The position numbers and the translations under genes are program-made. The notes under the pieces were generated by a model that ran no database searches, was not told the DNA's origin, and saw only the letters and a program-made list of their open reading frames with translations. DNA of 64,000 bases from Microtetraspora glauca (lineage in GTDB: Bacteria > Actinomycetota > Actinomycetes > Streptosporangiales > Streptosporangiaceae), in assembly GCA_001570385.1 (NCBI GenBank), contig BBYL01000007.1, positions 186,001-250,000 on the forward strand. The letters run 5' to 3'. Below, piece after piece: positions 23,278-31,325 of this stretch (positions are counted from its first letter, which is position 1; each line of letters opens with the position of its first letter).

Positions 23278-25183
23278 CGGGCTTCGGGTCGCCTGGTGTG
23301 GGCGTACGTCCACCGAGGATCTGCAGGACCCCACACTCTCCCTGCCGCGTCAGCTCGACAACAGCCGGGCGGCGTTGCCGCCCGGCGCGCTGGTCGTCGC
23401 GCACTTCTACGACATCGAGTCGGGCCGCAAGAACCTGGAAGACCGCGGCCACGGGACCGCGCATGAGCGGTTCACCATTCCGATTCCGCGTGACGGCGGC
23501 ATCCAGGACCTGCTTGCCGAAGCCACCCGGTCCGACCGCCGATTCGACGCGGTGATCTGCGAGTCCATCGACCGGATCTCGCGCCGTACCTTCTACGGGA
23601 CGAAGATCGAGCATGAGCTCGAACAGCTGGGCGTGGCCCTGTTCGCGGCCGATGAGCCGATCACGCTCAACGGCAAGCGGGCCACCGCGATCCTCACCCG
23701 CCGGGTAAAGCAGGGCATCGCCGAGTGGTACGCCGTCCAGATGATGGAGGCGTCCTGGGACGGGCTGCGCACGCACACCCAGCAGGGATGGAATGTCGGT
23801 CGCCCGCCGTACGGCTATCTCGCCGAGAAGGTGCCGCACCCGGTGCCGGCCAAGGCGGCTGACGGCAAGAGCAAGACGAGGCTGATTCCCGACCCGGTGC
23901 GCGGCCCCGCGGTCACGCAGATCTTCACTTGGCGAGTGGTGGAACGACTCGGCTACGGCGACATCGCCGACCGGCTCAACGCCGACCACGAGCGCTTCCC
24001 GCCACCGGAGTCGCTGAACCCGAACTTCCGGGGGCGCAATGCGTGGTCTCGATCAGGGATCCGCGAGATCCTCCTCAACCCGAAGTACACGGGCCACATG
24101 GTGTGGAACAGGAAGGCGACCACGAGCCGCCGGGGCACCAGTCGCAGCATGCTCAACCCGCCGAGCGCCTGGGTCTGGTCGGAGCAGCCGACCCACGAGC
24201 CGCTGGTCACGCGGGAGATCTACGAGGCCGCGCAGAAGGTCGGCCGGACCCGGAGCACGTCCAGGTCCGGTTCCGCGTCCAACAGCCATCCGCAAACACG
24301 CCGCACGTATCTGCTGCGCTCCTTCGTCCACTGTGTGCCCTGCGATCGCCGGATGTTCGGCCAGACGGAGACCCGGCGCAAGGCGCAGGATGCCTATTAC
24401 GCGTGCCAGCCGGACCGTAACCACCGGGGCCGCGAGGATCGCTTCCCGGGGCACCCGAAAGTCGTCCGCGTCCGGGAAGACATTCTTCTCGATGCGGTCT
24501 ACGACCTCTTTCAGAGGCGCGTGTTCGGTGAGCTGCGGCACGAGCTGCTCGTCGCAGACCTTCCGCGCTCCGCCCACCAGGCGGAGGGCGAATGGGAGTC
24601 ACGGTGCCGCGCGCTGAAGCGGAGCATTACGGAGATCACCAAGAAGCAGGACCGGTTGATCGCCCAGATCGAGGACATCGATGCGGACGCGGAGTTCTCG
24701 CGTCGCCTTCGCATACGCTTCGGCGAGTTGGAGGCCGAGCGCCGGGCCAAGGCACAGGAGCTGGCCGACCTCGAAGCGAACCGGCCCGGACGGGACCACC
24801 AGGTGGCCCTCCTCGACAGGATTCCGGTGCTCCAGACGAGGCTCGCGGACCTGCCCGAAGCGCTCCAGCGAGAGCTGTTCTCCGCCTTCCGCCTGGAGAT
24901 CCGCTACGACGCGGGCACCGGTACGGCGCTGATCCGGATCACGCTCGATGGCGACACGATCGGGGAAGTCGCGGCTATGGCAGAGCAACTTCCCGGCAAC
25001 GAAAACAGGCACCTGCTGAATGCAAGTGCCTGTGTCGAAGATTTGGTGCGTGCCCCCGGCAGGATTCGAACCTGCGGCACCCGCTTTAGGAGAGCGGTGC
25101 TCTATCCCCTGAGCTACGGAGGCGAGACATGCCCTGTAAGCCTAGCGAAAGGTTGGCACCGCGTGCGCCGTTGGGGCGGATAA
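23237..25183 (+). CDS. int: Large serine recombinase (integrase)
   Basis: GTG 23237, eight bases after AAGGAG, is preferred over GTG 23231. The product has about 648 residues. The catalytic domain has WCGRTSTED with the nucleophilic serine near residue 25, and later CESIDRISRR. A recombinase domain follows (GWNVGRPPYGYLAEK, then AWSRSGIREILLNPKYTGHM). Next come a zinc beta-ribbon with HCVPCDRRMFG and YYACQPDRNH near 365-395, and a coiled coil at about 455-520. The last 40 codons are antisense to tRNA-Arg and continue past it, so the original C-terminus was probably replaced at integration. It should catalyse integration and excision of the left-hand element. Confidence 0.9.
   Translation: MSGWGTRTTDDPFDGLRVAWCGRTSTEDLQDPTLSLPRQLDNSRAALPPGALVVAHFYDIESGRKNLEDRGHGTAHERFTIPIPRDGGIQDLLAEATRSDRRFDAVICESIDRISRRTFYGTKIEHELEQLGVALFAADEPITLNGKRATAILTRRVKQGIAEWYAVQMMEASWDGLRTHTQQGWNVGRPPYGYLAEKVPHPVPAKAADGKSKTRLIPDPVRGPAVTQIFTWRVVERLGYGDIADRLNADHERFPPPESLNPNFRGRNAWSRSGIREILLNPKYTGHMVWNRKATTSRRGTSRSMLNPPSAWVWSEQPTHEPLVTREIYEAAQKVGRTRSTSRSGSASNSHPQTRRTYLLRSFVHCVPCDRRMFGQTETRRKAQDAYYACQPDRNHRGREDRFPGHPKVVRVREDILLDAVYDLFQRRVFGELRHELLVADLPRSAHQAEGEWESRCRALKRSITEITKKQDRLIAQIEDIDADAEFSRRLRIRFGELEAERRAKAQELADLEANRPGRDHQVALLDRIPVLQTRLADLPEALQRELFSAFRLEIRYDAGTGTALIRITLDGDTIGEVAAMAEQLPGNENRHLLNASACVEDLVRAPGRIRTCGTRFRRAVLYPLSYGGETCPVSLAKGWHRVRRWGG
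25030..25123. other. Probable right attachment site of the left element
   Basis: The serine recombinase frame passes into the tRNA-Arg gene, whose 3' half would be restored by element DNA. The exact core cannot be defined because the other att copy is outside the window. Confidence 0.5.
25051..25123 (-). tRNA. tRNA-Arg (CCT)
   Basis: The 73-base gene folds as a cloverleaf. Acceptor GCCTCCG (25117-25123) pairs with CGGGGGC (25052-25058) with one T-G pair. The anticodon arm is CCGCT-CTCCTAA-AGCGG with anticodon CCT, and the T arm contains GGTTCGAATCC. The discriminator is A at 25051 and no CCA is encoded. Its 3' end faces the mobile element. Confidence 0.95.
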
Positions 25184-25279
25184 GTCGGCCGACTTCATGG
25201 TCATCACTGCCCTGACGGGCGGTAAAGCCCTGGCAAGCGGACGACCCGTCAGCAGCCTATCTGATTACCGTCACGCATT

Positions 25280-25714
25280 GTGACCATACGGCGACGCAGA
25301 ATCCCTCGGGGTGCGCACATGTTCGTCGCGGCGTTGCTCGCGCCGGCGTTGCTCGCCCTTGGCCTGCTCATCGGCGAACTCACGGGATACGGGGACTCGA
25401 TCCGTGGCTCGTTCGGGGTGGCCGCACCACGGCAGGCGCCGCCGAAGGTGAACGATCACGTCCGGGCCCGTCCGGATCTGCTCTACCAGGCGCTCGTACC
25501 GCTGTACCAGGGGATGGTGCCGCGGCCCTTGATTCGTAAGCCCCATCACCTCCTGCCGCCGAAGTGGCCGGTAAGGAAAGTGTCACCGAGATCTCGGCCC
25601 CAGCGGCCCGCGCGGCGGGCGGAGCCCAGTACCCCGGAGTTCTCGTGCGCGAGGGAATGGCAGGACACCTGGTTGTGGGAGGCGTGTCAGGAGCGTGCGC
25701 GCCGGACAGCCTGA
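25280..25714 (+). CDS. Hypothetical membrane-anchored protein
   Basis: A 144-residue frame starts at GTG 25280; ATG 25319 is an alternative with GGGG upstream. After a basic start there is one hydrophobic segment (FVAALLAPALLALGLLIGEL). A Pro/Arg-rich extracytoplasmic region follows, ending in EFSCAREWQDTWLWEAC, where two cysteines may pair. No family is recognised. It is the first chromosomal gene after the tRNA-Arg boundary. Confidence 0.5.
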   Translation: MTIRRRRIPRGAHMFVAALLAPALLALGLLIGELTGYGDSIRGSFGVAAPRQAPPKVNDHVRARPDLLYQALVPLYQGMVPRPLIRKPHHLLPPKWPVRKVSPRSRPQRPARRAEPSTPEFSCAREWQDTWLWEACQERARRTA

Positions 25715-25804
25715 CCGCTTGACGCCCCGGACCCGGGCATTCATCCGGCTGTAGTAACGTGCGTCCCTGGCCCAGGTCATGAATTCGCAATGGAGGAGTC
25801 GATC

Positions 25805-26899
25805 GTGTCATCTCCTCGATCGGCGGGTCTGATCGCGGTTGTCATGGTGATGACTTCGCTCGTCGGTGGAGCCACCGCCGGCGCCGCTCACGGGGACACT
25901 GCGCCGCGCAACGCCTTGGGCGTCGTCCCGCTGAAGGCCCCGGCGAACCTCACCGAGCTGCGGCGTGAGGCCCAGAAGGCGTTCAAGGGCATCGAGGACG
26001 CCAACCGAACGCTGAAGGCACGGCAGAAGCAGTTCGACGCCCTCCAGAAGCAGGTCACCACCAAGCTGACCCAGCTCCAGGCCGCCAACCAGCAGCTGGC
26101 CAAGGTGCGCAGGCCCCTGTCCGAGATCGTCGAGTACGTCTACCAGGACCCCACGGCCAACGGTATGGGCGCGTTCTTCCCGACTGGTGACGGCACGCAC
26201 CCTCTCCGCGCGCTCAGCGACGTGAACCACATGGTCGCCGGACAGAACAACGTCGTGTCCGACGCGGGGAAGCTCCTCCAGGAGCGAGAACGGCTGGCCA
26301 CCGAGGCGCAGGAGCTACGTGCAGAGAACCTCCTGCAGGAGGCCCAACTGGACGCCGAGATCGACACGTTGCGCACGCGCTCGGCCGCTCTCGTCAAGTC
26401 ACTCACCCGGGCGCTGGTCAAGCTGGGCGTCAAGGTCAACGCCAACAACCGTGGTACGGGAGCCTGCGACCCCACGCGGGTCGACCTCGCGGCGCAGTTC
26501 CCCAACGGCCTGTTGCCGAGGGGTTATCTCTGCCCGCTTCCGCAGAAGGGCGAGGAACTGCGTGCCGACGCGGCGATCGCGTTCGCCGATCTCAACGTCG
26601 CCTACAAGCAGCGATTCGGCACGCCCATCTGCATCTCCGACAGTTACCGCAGCCTCTCGGAACAGCAGGCCGTCTACTACCAGCGTCCCGGGCTGGCGGC
26701 GACCCCGGGCAAGAGCAACCACGGTCTCGGCATGGCCGTCGACCTCTGCGGGGGCGTGCAGATCTTCCGGTCCGCGCAGTTCAACTGGCTTGAGGCCAAC
26801 TCGAAGCGCTATGGCTTCATCCACCCCGACTGGGCCTACAGCAGTCCGTTCGAGCCGTGGCACTGGGAGTACGACCCCAAGGTGGGTTCGCTCCTCTGA
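25805..26899 (+). CDS. Secreted D-alanyl-D-alanine carboxypeptidase (VanY/peptidase M15B)
   Basis: GTG 25805 lies seven bases after GGAGGA and gives 364 residues; ATG 25790 is less likely. A signal peptide (AVVMVMTSLVGGATAGAAHG) is followed by a coiled coil of about 170 residues. The C-terminal VanY domain has the zinc motif SNHGLGMAVD near residue 306 and EPWHWEY near 349, with the supporting ISDSYRSLSEQ segment. It should trim D-Ala from peptidoglycan stem peptides outside the membrane. The coiled coil plus hydrolase layout is common among secreted actinobacterial wall enzymes. Confidence 0.88.
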   Translation: MSSPRSAGLIAVVMVMTSLVGGATAGAAHGDTAPRNALGVVPLKAPANLTELRREAQKAFKGIEDANRTLKARQKQFDALQKQVTTKLTQLQAANQQLAKVRRPLSEIVEYVYQDPTANGMGAFFPTGDGTHPLRALSDVNHMVAGQNNVVSDAGKLLQERERLATEAQELRAENLLQEAQLDAEIDTLRTRSAALVKSLTRALVKLGVKVNANNRGTGACDPTRVDLAAQFPNGLLPRGYLCPLPQKGEELRADAAIAFADLNVAYKQRFGTPICISDSYRSLSEQQAVYYQRPGLAATPGKSNHGLGMAVDLCGGVQIFRSAQFNWLEANSKRYGFIHPDWAYSSPFEPWHWEYDPKVGSLL

Positions 26900-27323
26900 G
26901 GAGCCCGTCCATCTGGGGCCGCAAGCCAGAGTCCGCGCCGTCTGATCCTTTACAGCTGACATGGAGTCGTCTGACCCAGAAATGGGGTGGGTCCCGGCAC
27001 GTCACCGGCTTCCATGCCGAGGCGTGTCCGGCCGGTGCCGTGGACGACAGCTCCGATCGTGTACGGCGGTCGCCACCGGGATCGTGCGCGACCGATCCGC
27101 CGACGGCCGATCATGGGGGATGACGGCGTTTCCTGCGCTCTGATCTGCGGTTTCCCGGCTTAGCATCAGATCGTGTCCGGGTGCCTTCCCGTGGACGTCC
27201 GGCCGCCGCCGTGGCCTTTCGGCTGGACGCGCCGGTCGACATGCCCCGCGCAGTGGACGACGAACAGGCCGAGAGCCGGCGCACTCCTTGAGACAGACGC
27301 TGGTGTGACCGCAGGAGAGGCTC
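26900..27323. other. Intergenic region, no gene seen
   Basis: These 424 bases carry no frame with plausible composition and start site. They presumably hold the terminator of the VanY gene and the promoter of the DUF2243-ctaG pair. Confidence 0.4.
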
Positions 27324-27866
27324 ATGATGGGGATCAGAGCGGCCCGACCAGCCGACGTGACAGGGGACATCGCACTGCCGGGAGTGATCCTCGGTGTGGG
27401 ACTCGGCGGGTTCGTGGACGGCATCATGCTTCACCAGGTGTTGCAGTGGCACCACATGTTGAGCAGCACCGACAGCGACAACATCGGCGTGCGCTACTAC
27501 CCCGCGGACACCGTTCCCGGGCTGCGGATGAACACCCTGTGGGACGGGTTCTTCCACGTGTTCACCTGGACGGCGGTGCTGGTGGGCCTGGCCATGCTGT
27601 ACTCGCGGATGTCCCACCGCCGGAGCGGCGTCTGGGCTTCGCGTGGACTGTGGGGCTGGATCCTGGTCGGCTGGGGGCTGTTCAACCTCGTCGAAGGCGT
27701 CATCGACCATCACATCCTCGGCATTCACCACGTGCGCGGCGGGCCGTACCAGACCTGGTGGGACGTGGGGTTCCTCGTGCTGGGCGCGTTGCTCGTCGCC
27801 GGAGGGTGGCTGCTGCAACGCGGGTCGGTCCGCCTTCACACTGAGCCGAACGGCTCGGCCGCATGA
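27324..27866 (+). CDS. DUF2243 membrane protein
   Basis: The 180-residue protein starts after GGAGAGG. It has four membrane helices and the DUF2243 pattern GVGLGGFVDGIMLHQVLQWH near residue 24, then NTLWDGFFHVFTWTAVL and NLVEGVIDHHILGIHHVRGG. The conserved histidines suggest metal or heme binding. Function is unknown. It is translationally coupled (ATGA) to a CtaG-like gene, which points to cytochrome oxidase or copper-related biogenesis. Confidence 0.88.
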   Translation: MMGIRAARPADVTGDIALPGVILGVGLGGFVDGIMLHQVLQWHHMLSSTDSDNIGVRYYPADTVPGLRMNTLWDGFFHVFTWTAVLVGLAMLYSRMSHRRSGVWASRGLWGWILVGWGLFNLVEGVIDHHILGIHHVRGGPYQTWWDVGFLVLGALLVAGGWLLQRGSVRLHTEPNGSAA

Positions 27867-28666
27867 CCTTCGTCGCTCACGAGGGTCATGGTGGTGTGAT
27901 CGCGTCGGCTCCGCAGGCGGTGGCGGTCGCCCTCCTGCTCGGCGGATATCTCGTGCTCGCCGGACGCGTACGGCATGAGCCGAGGGGATGGAGCCGGTGG
28001 CGTACGGCGAGCTTCGCCACCGGTTGCGCACTGCTCATGGTGGCGGTGCTCCCGCCGATCGGCACCTTCGCCGACACTGATTTCCGTGGGCACATGCTGC
28101 AACATCTGCTCATCGGCATGGTGGTCCCCACCGCTCTCGTGCTGGGGGCACCGCTGACCTTGCTGCTGCGGTCGCTTCCGCCGCGGCACAGGCGCCATGT
28201 CGCGAAGGTTCTCCGCAGTCGCGTTCTGCACGTGGCCGTCAATCCGTGGTTCGCACTGGTGCTCAACATAGGTGGCATGGCCGCGGTGTATTTCACCCCG
28301 GTGTATCGGCTGGTCTCCGGAGGCCAGGTCTCGCATCATCTCGTGCACCTCCACTTTCTGCTGGCCGGCTATCTGTTCGCTTGGGTCATCGCGGGACCGG
28401 ATCCCGCGCCTCGACGCCCGTCCGTCAAGACACGGCTTGTCGTGCTGGGAGTGGCGATCACGTCACATGCCACGCTGGCCCAGTTCATGTACGCCGGGCT
28501 CTTCGTCGACGTACGGGTGCCCGTGACGGGGCTGCGGGGGGCCGCCGAGATCATGTACTACGGCGGAGACATTGCGGAGTTGCTGCTGGCCATGGCCCTG
28601 CTGACGACCTGGCGCCCGGTGTCGAGAAGATCACGACGGCCCGCGCCCACCGCAGCCACTTCGTAG
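27863..28666 (+). CDS. Cytochrome c oxidase assembly factor, caa3_CtaG family
   Basis: The 267-residue protein has about seven membrane segments and the family's histidine-containing motifs: DFRGHMLQHLLIGMVVPTAL near residue 75, HHLVHLHFLLAGYLFAW near 160, and SHATLAQFMYAG. CtaG-family proteins help assemble the copper centre of heme-copper oxidases in Gram-positive bacteria. It overlaps the DUF2243 gene by four bases. Confidence 0.87.
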   Translation: MTFVAHEGHGGVIASAPQAVAVALLLGGYLVLAGRVRHEPRGWSRWRTASFATGCALLMVAVLPPIGTFADTDFRGHMLQHLLIGMVVPTALVLGAPLTLLLRSLPPRHRRHVAKVLRSRVLHVAVNPWFALVLNIGGMAAVYFTPVYRLVSGGQVSHHLVHLHFLLAGYLFAWVIAGPDPAPRRPSVKTRLVVLGVAITSHATLAQFMYAGLFVDVRVPVTGLRGAAEIMYYGGDIAELLLAMALLTTWRPVSRRSRRPAPTAATS

Positions 28667-28803
28667 GCGGGCACCGTCGAAAGGCGCGGCAGGCGTTCCC
28701 TCCTTGGTCCGTCTCCTGATGGGCCGGCCCCCGGTGATTTGCGTCGAGCTGATCTGTGTCGAACTGATCTGTGCCCAGCCGTGATCTGGCGCAATGAGGG
28801 GCG

Positions 28804-29397
28804 CTAGCGCGGGTGGATGGTCACGGAGAGACGGCTGGCGGACTGGGCGCGGGCCAGCGCGGTCGCCTGTTCACTCGTGGTGGCGAGGACAAGGAGCGCG
28901 CCCTCGACGGCCCCTGCCGCCGGTCTGGTCACGACGGTGACCTGCCTGGCGACGGTGACCGCCTGAGGAGCGGCTTCCTGTCCGAAGGCGGCGAGGACGT
29001 CGACCACGTCACCCGGCGAGAGCAGAGTGGCCGCGTCCGCGTCGGCGAGCCGCACGGGGGTCGCCACCAGGCCGGAGCCCAGGGTCGACAGGAATCCCCG
29101 CCCGAGCAGCCGGGCGTCCGTGAGCAGTTCGCCCCGGCGCACCGGACCGGACAGGACCCTGCCGACGACCGAGGCTCTCTCATCGAACGCGCCGTCGGGA
29201 ACCGCTTCCGGCGGCAGCCGTACGACGGTGACATCCTGCGCGGACACGCGACCCCCGGACAGGTCGCGAGCCGCGGCGAGAACGGCGACGCCGGACGGCT
29301 GCCGCACGGACAGCAGTGCACACGCCACCGCGGTGGCGGCGAGGAACGCGGCGATGAGGCGGCGGTGACGGGCGAGCGGACGGCTCAGCGCGCGCAT
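28804..29397 (-). CDS. SAF-domain protein, CpaB/RcpC-like
   Basis: The 197-residue protein has an N-terminal membrane helix (IAAFLAATAVACALLSV), then a SAF domain with AARDLSGGRVSAQDVTVVRL and later LLSPGDVVDVLAAF. This layout matches the Flp pilus assembly protein CpaB/RcpC, although no tad genes are nearby. In actinomycetes such proteins also occur alone. It lies four bases from the mtnP stop on the same strand. Confidence 0.75.
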   Translation of the reverse strand: MRALSRPLARHRRLIAAFLAATAVACALLSVRQPSGVAVLAAARDLSGGRVSAQDVTVVRLPPEAVPDGAFDERASVVGRVLSGPVRRGELLTDARLLGRGFLSTLGSGLVATPVRLADADAATLLSPGDVVDVLAAFGQEAAPQAVTVARQVTVVTRPAAGAVEGALLVLATTSEQATALARAQSASRLSVTIHPR

Positions 29398-29401
29398 GCG
29401 C

Positions 29402-30208
29402 TCAAGGAAGCTCGAACGGGAGCGGGATGCCGTCGAGGACGCTGCCGCAGGAGCAGGAACGCTCGGACGGAAGGGCGGCCACGGCCCGCCCGATGAGGGA
29501 GCGCATCCGCTCGACGTTGGCGGCGAAGACTGCCAGGACCTCTTCGTGGGTGACGCCCTCGCCCGCCACCACCCCGGCGTCGTGGTCGGTCACCAGGGAG
29601 ATCTGTGTGTAGCAGAGGGCCAGCTCGCGGGCGAGCACGGCCTCGGGCAGCGCCGTCATGCCGATGATCGACCACCCAGCTCCCGCGTACCACTGCGACT
29701 CGGCCCTGGTGGAGAAGCGAGGGCCCTCGATCACCACGAGCGCGCCGCCGTCGACGGGGGGCCACCCTTCCTCGCGGGCGGCGCTCAGTGCGACACCGCG
29801 CCCGGAGGGGCAGTAGGGATCGGAGAAGGAGACGTGAACGGCGCAGCCGGAGTCGTAGTAGGTCTGCTCCCGGCTCGTCGTCCGGTCCACGAGCTGGTCG
29901 GGGATCACCAGGGTGCCCGGGCCGTACTCGACGCGGAGAGAGCCGACGGCGCATGGGGCGAGCACCTGGCGGACGCCGAGTGAACGCAGCGCCCACATGT
30001 TGGCGCGATAGGGAATGCGATGGGGCGGATGCTCGTGACCACGCCCGTGCCGGGGGAGGAACGCCACAGAGCGGCCGCCGATGCGGCCCAGCGTGATCGT
30101 GTCGCTGGGCGGGCCGTACGGTGTGGAGACCTGGACCTCTTCGGCATCGTCGAGCAGCGAGTAGAGCCCCGAACCGCCGATGACACCGATGTCTGCGCGA
30201 GTGACCAT
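29402..30208 (-). CDS. mtnP: S-methyl-5'-thioadenosine phosphorylase family
   Basis: The 268-residue protein has the purine phosphorylase signatures GVIGGSGLY at the N-terminus, FLPRHGRGHEHPPHRIPYRA near residue 52, IEGPRFSTRAESQWY and GMTALPEAVLARELALCY. These fit the MTAP subgroup, which cleaves methylthioadenosine (or methylthioinosine) to the base and 5-methylthioribose-1-phosphate in methionine salvage. The exact base preference cannot be told. The C-terminal CSCG is a feature of bacterial MTAP-type proteins. Confidence 0.87.
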   Translation of the reverse strand: MVTRADIGVIGGSGLYSLLDDAEEVQVSTPYGPPSDTITLGRIGGRSVAFLPRHGRGHEHPPHRIPYRANMWALRSLGVRQVLAPCAVGSLRVEYGPGTLVIPDQLVDRTTSREQTYYDSGCAVHVSFSDPYCPSGRGVALSAAREEGWPPVDGGALVVIEGPRFSTRAESQWYAGAGWSIIGMTALPEAVLARELALCYTQISLVTDHDAGVVAGEGVTHEEVLAVFAANVERMRSLIGRAVAALPSERSCSCGSVLDGIPLPFELP

Positions 30209-30398
30209 GGGCAGACACTAGCGAAAGCCCGAGGGGATGGATCTCGGCCCTGTGGATAACTTTTCGCCGCCGACCGCGCGACTGCTTCGTGTCCGCTTTG
30301 AGGCGGCCTGGCTCGGGCGCGTTCCCGATCGACTTGTTCCCGATCGCCTCGGTCCGCTCGCGGCCCGAGGCCGGTTCGGGCAGTGCGGCACGCGCGGG

Positions 30399-30465
30399 CC
30401 GGTCAACCTGGGCGGCCTGGTCCTGGGCGGTCCAGTCCTGGGCGGCCCGGTCCTGGGCAGGCCCC
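30399..30465. repeat. 15-bp imperfect tandem repeat
   Basis: About four copies of a GTCCTGGGCGGYCCR unit lie in the gap between mtnP and the FmdB gene. The first copy is degenerate. The 299-bp gap holds no supported gene. Confidence 0.55.
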
Positions 30466-30507
30466 TTCGTCCACGCCCGGTGCGGCCCGGCCGAGCCGGG
30501 CCGGGGG

Positions 30508-30834
30508 CTATGCCGCGGAGGTGGACGACGCGGTTGTCGAACTCGCCGCCGGGGTGCTGCTGCTGGTGGACTCGGTCTTCGCCGGAGCCGGAGTGGAGTC
30601 GCTCTTCGACGAGTCGCCGGACGTCGAGGTCGAGCTCGTCGACTTCGACGAGTTCGAGGACCGGTTGTCGGTGCGGTAGAAACCGGATCCCTTGAACACG
30701 ATGCCGACCGCGGAGAACACCTTGCGCAGCTTGCCGGTGCATTGCGGACAGTCGGTGAGCGGGGCGTCAGAGAACTTCTGGACGGCCTCCAGCTGCTCAC
30801 CGCAAGCGGTACAGGCGTACTGGTAGGTGGGCAC
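30508..30834 (-). CDS. FmdB family zinc-ribbon protein
   Basis: GTG 30834 follows AGGAGGAG, so the product has 108 residues; the extension to 30897 is not needed. The start PTYQYACTACGEQLEAVQKF and CPQCTGKLRKVF form the four-cysteine zinc ribbon of the FmdB/putative regulatory protein family. It is followed by the usual GIVFKGSGFYRTD and a long Ser/Thr/Ala-rich low-complexity tail. Its role is unclear; the family is linked to regulation or to zinc handling. Confidence 0.88.
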   Translation of the reverse strand: MPTYQYACTACGEQLEAVQKFSDAPLTDCPQCTGKLRKVFSAVGIVFKGSGFYRTDNRSSNSSKSTSSTSTSGDSSKSDSTPAPAKTESTSSSTPAASSTTASSTSAA

Positions 30835-31325
30835 GCGCTCCTCCTGAAACTGGCACTCGACCGGTGCGACTGCTAATGGTACGCAGCCGACAAGCATAAA
30901 CGCTACTCAGGCCCTGTTTATTGCGTACCCTCGGCCGGCGCACCCTTCCGACGTGCCGGAACGCCTGTGCCACAGGCCCGAACGCCCCAAGCGCACGTGC
31001 CCCGCCGTGCCTCGCGCGTGATCGGGTGTCGCTCTGCAAGAGGCGCCGCTGCCACATCCCGGAACACCTACCGTTCACATAGTGGGACGTCGCAGACGGG
31101 CCACGGAACGCTCGCCCCGCCCTGTGGCCGGCGTCGACCCACGACGAATATCGGCCTCGCGGTGCACATGCCCCCCTTCAGTGAACGCCCCCCGCAGTGA
31201 ACCCCCGCAGTGACCCCCGCAGTGACCCCCGCAGTGAACGACCCCCGCAGTGAACGACCCCCCGCACTGAACGCCGTGCCGGACTGCGCGTCGCCTCGCA
31301 CTGCACGTCGCTCGTGGCTGCTTCT
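30835..31325. other. Gene-free region with an inverted repeat
   Basis: No gene is supported in this 491-bp gap. GGTACGCA at 30878-30885 pairs with TGCGTACC at 30922-30929, with an inner ATAAAC/GTTTAT pair, 44-95 bases upstream of the FmdB start. A tandem repeat occupies 31170-31275. Confidence 0.4.
31170..31275. repeat. Tandem CCCCGCAGTGA minisatellite
   Basis: Seven spaced copies of CCCGCAGTGA or close variants occur at 11-15 bp intervals. They lie just beyond the 3' end of the antiporter gene. Spacing varies through an optional AACGA insertion. Confidence 0.65.

Larger units (their letters stand above)
1..25123. mobile_element. Right part of an integrative conjugative element at tRNA-Arg
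   Basis: A type IV secretion-like operon (VirB2-, VirB6-, VirB3/PrgI-, VirB4- and VirD4-like proteins, a Replic_Relax protein and a wall hydrolase), cargo genes of unknown role and a large serine recombinase sit together and end at a tRNA-Arg gene. The recombinase reading frame enters the tRNA, which places the right attachment site there. Ordinary chromosomal genes begin immediately afterwards. The left end and left attachment site are not in the window, so total size is unknown. The type of element is inferred from gene content. Confidence 0.75.

Noticed and set aside
25030-25183. C-terminal recombinase residues as a conserved domain
   Set aside because: They are the antisense translation of tRNA-Arg and of chromosome beyond it, so no function is assigned to them.
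29385-30800. 471-codon leftward frame across FmdB and mtnP
   Set aside because: Parts in the 30.3-30.5 kb gap look mildly protein-like because of the 15-bp repeat, but the rest is a frame-shifted shadow of two confident genes.
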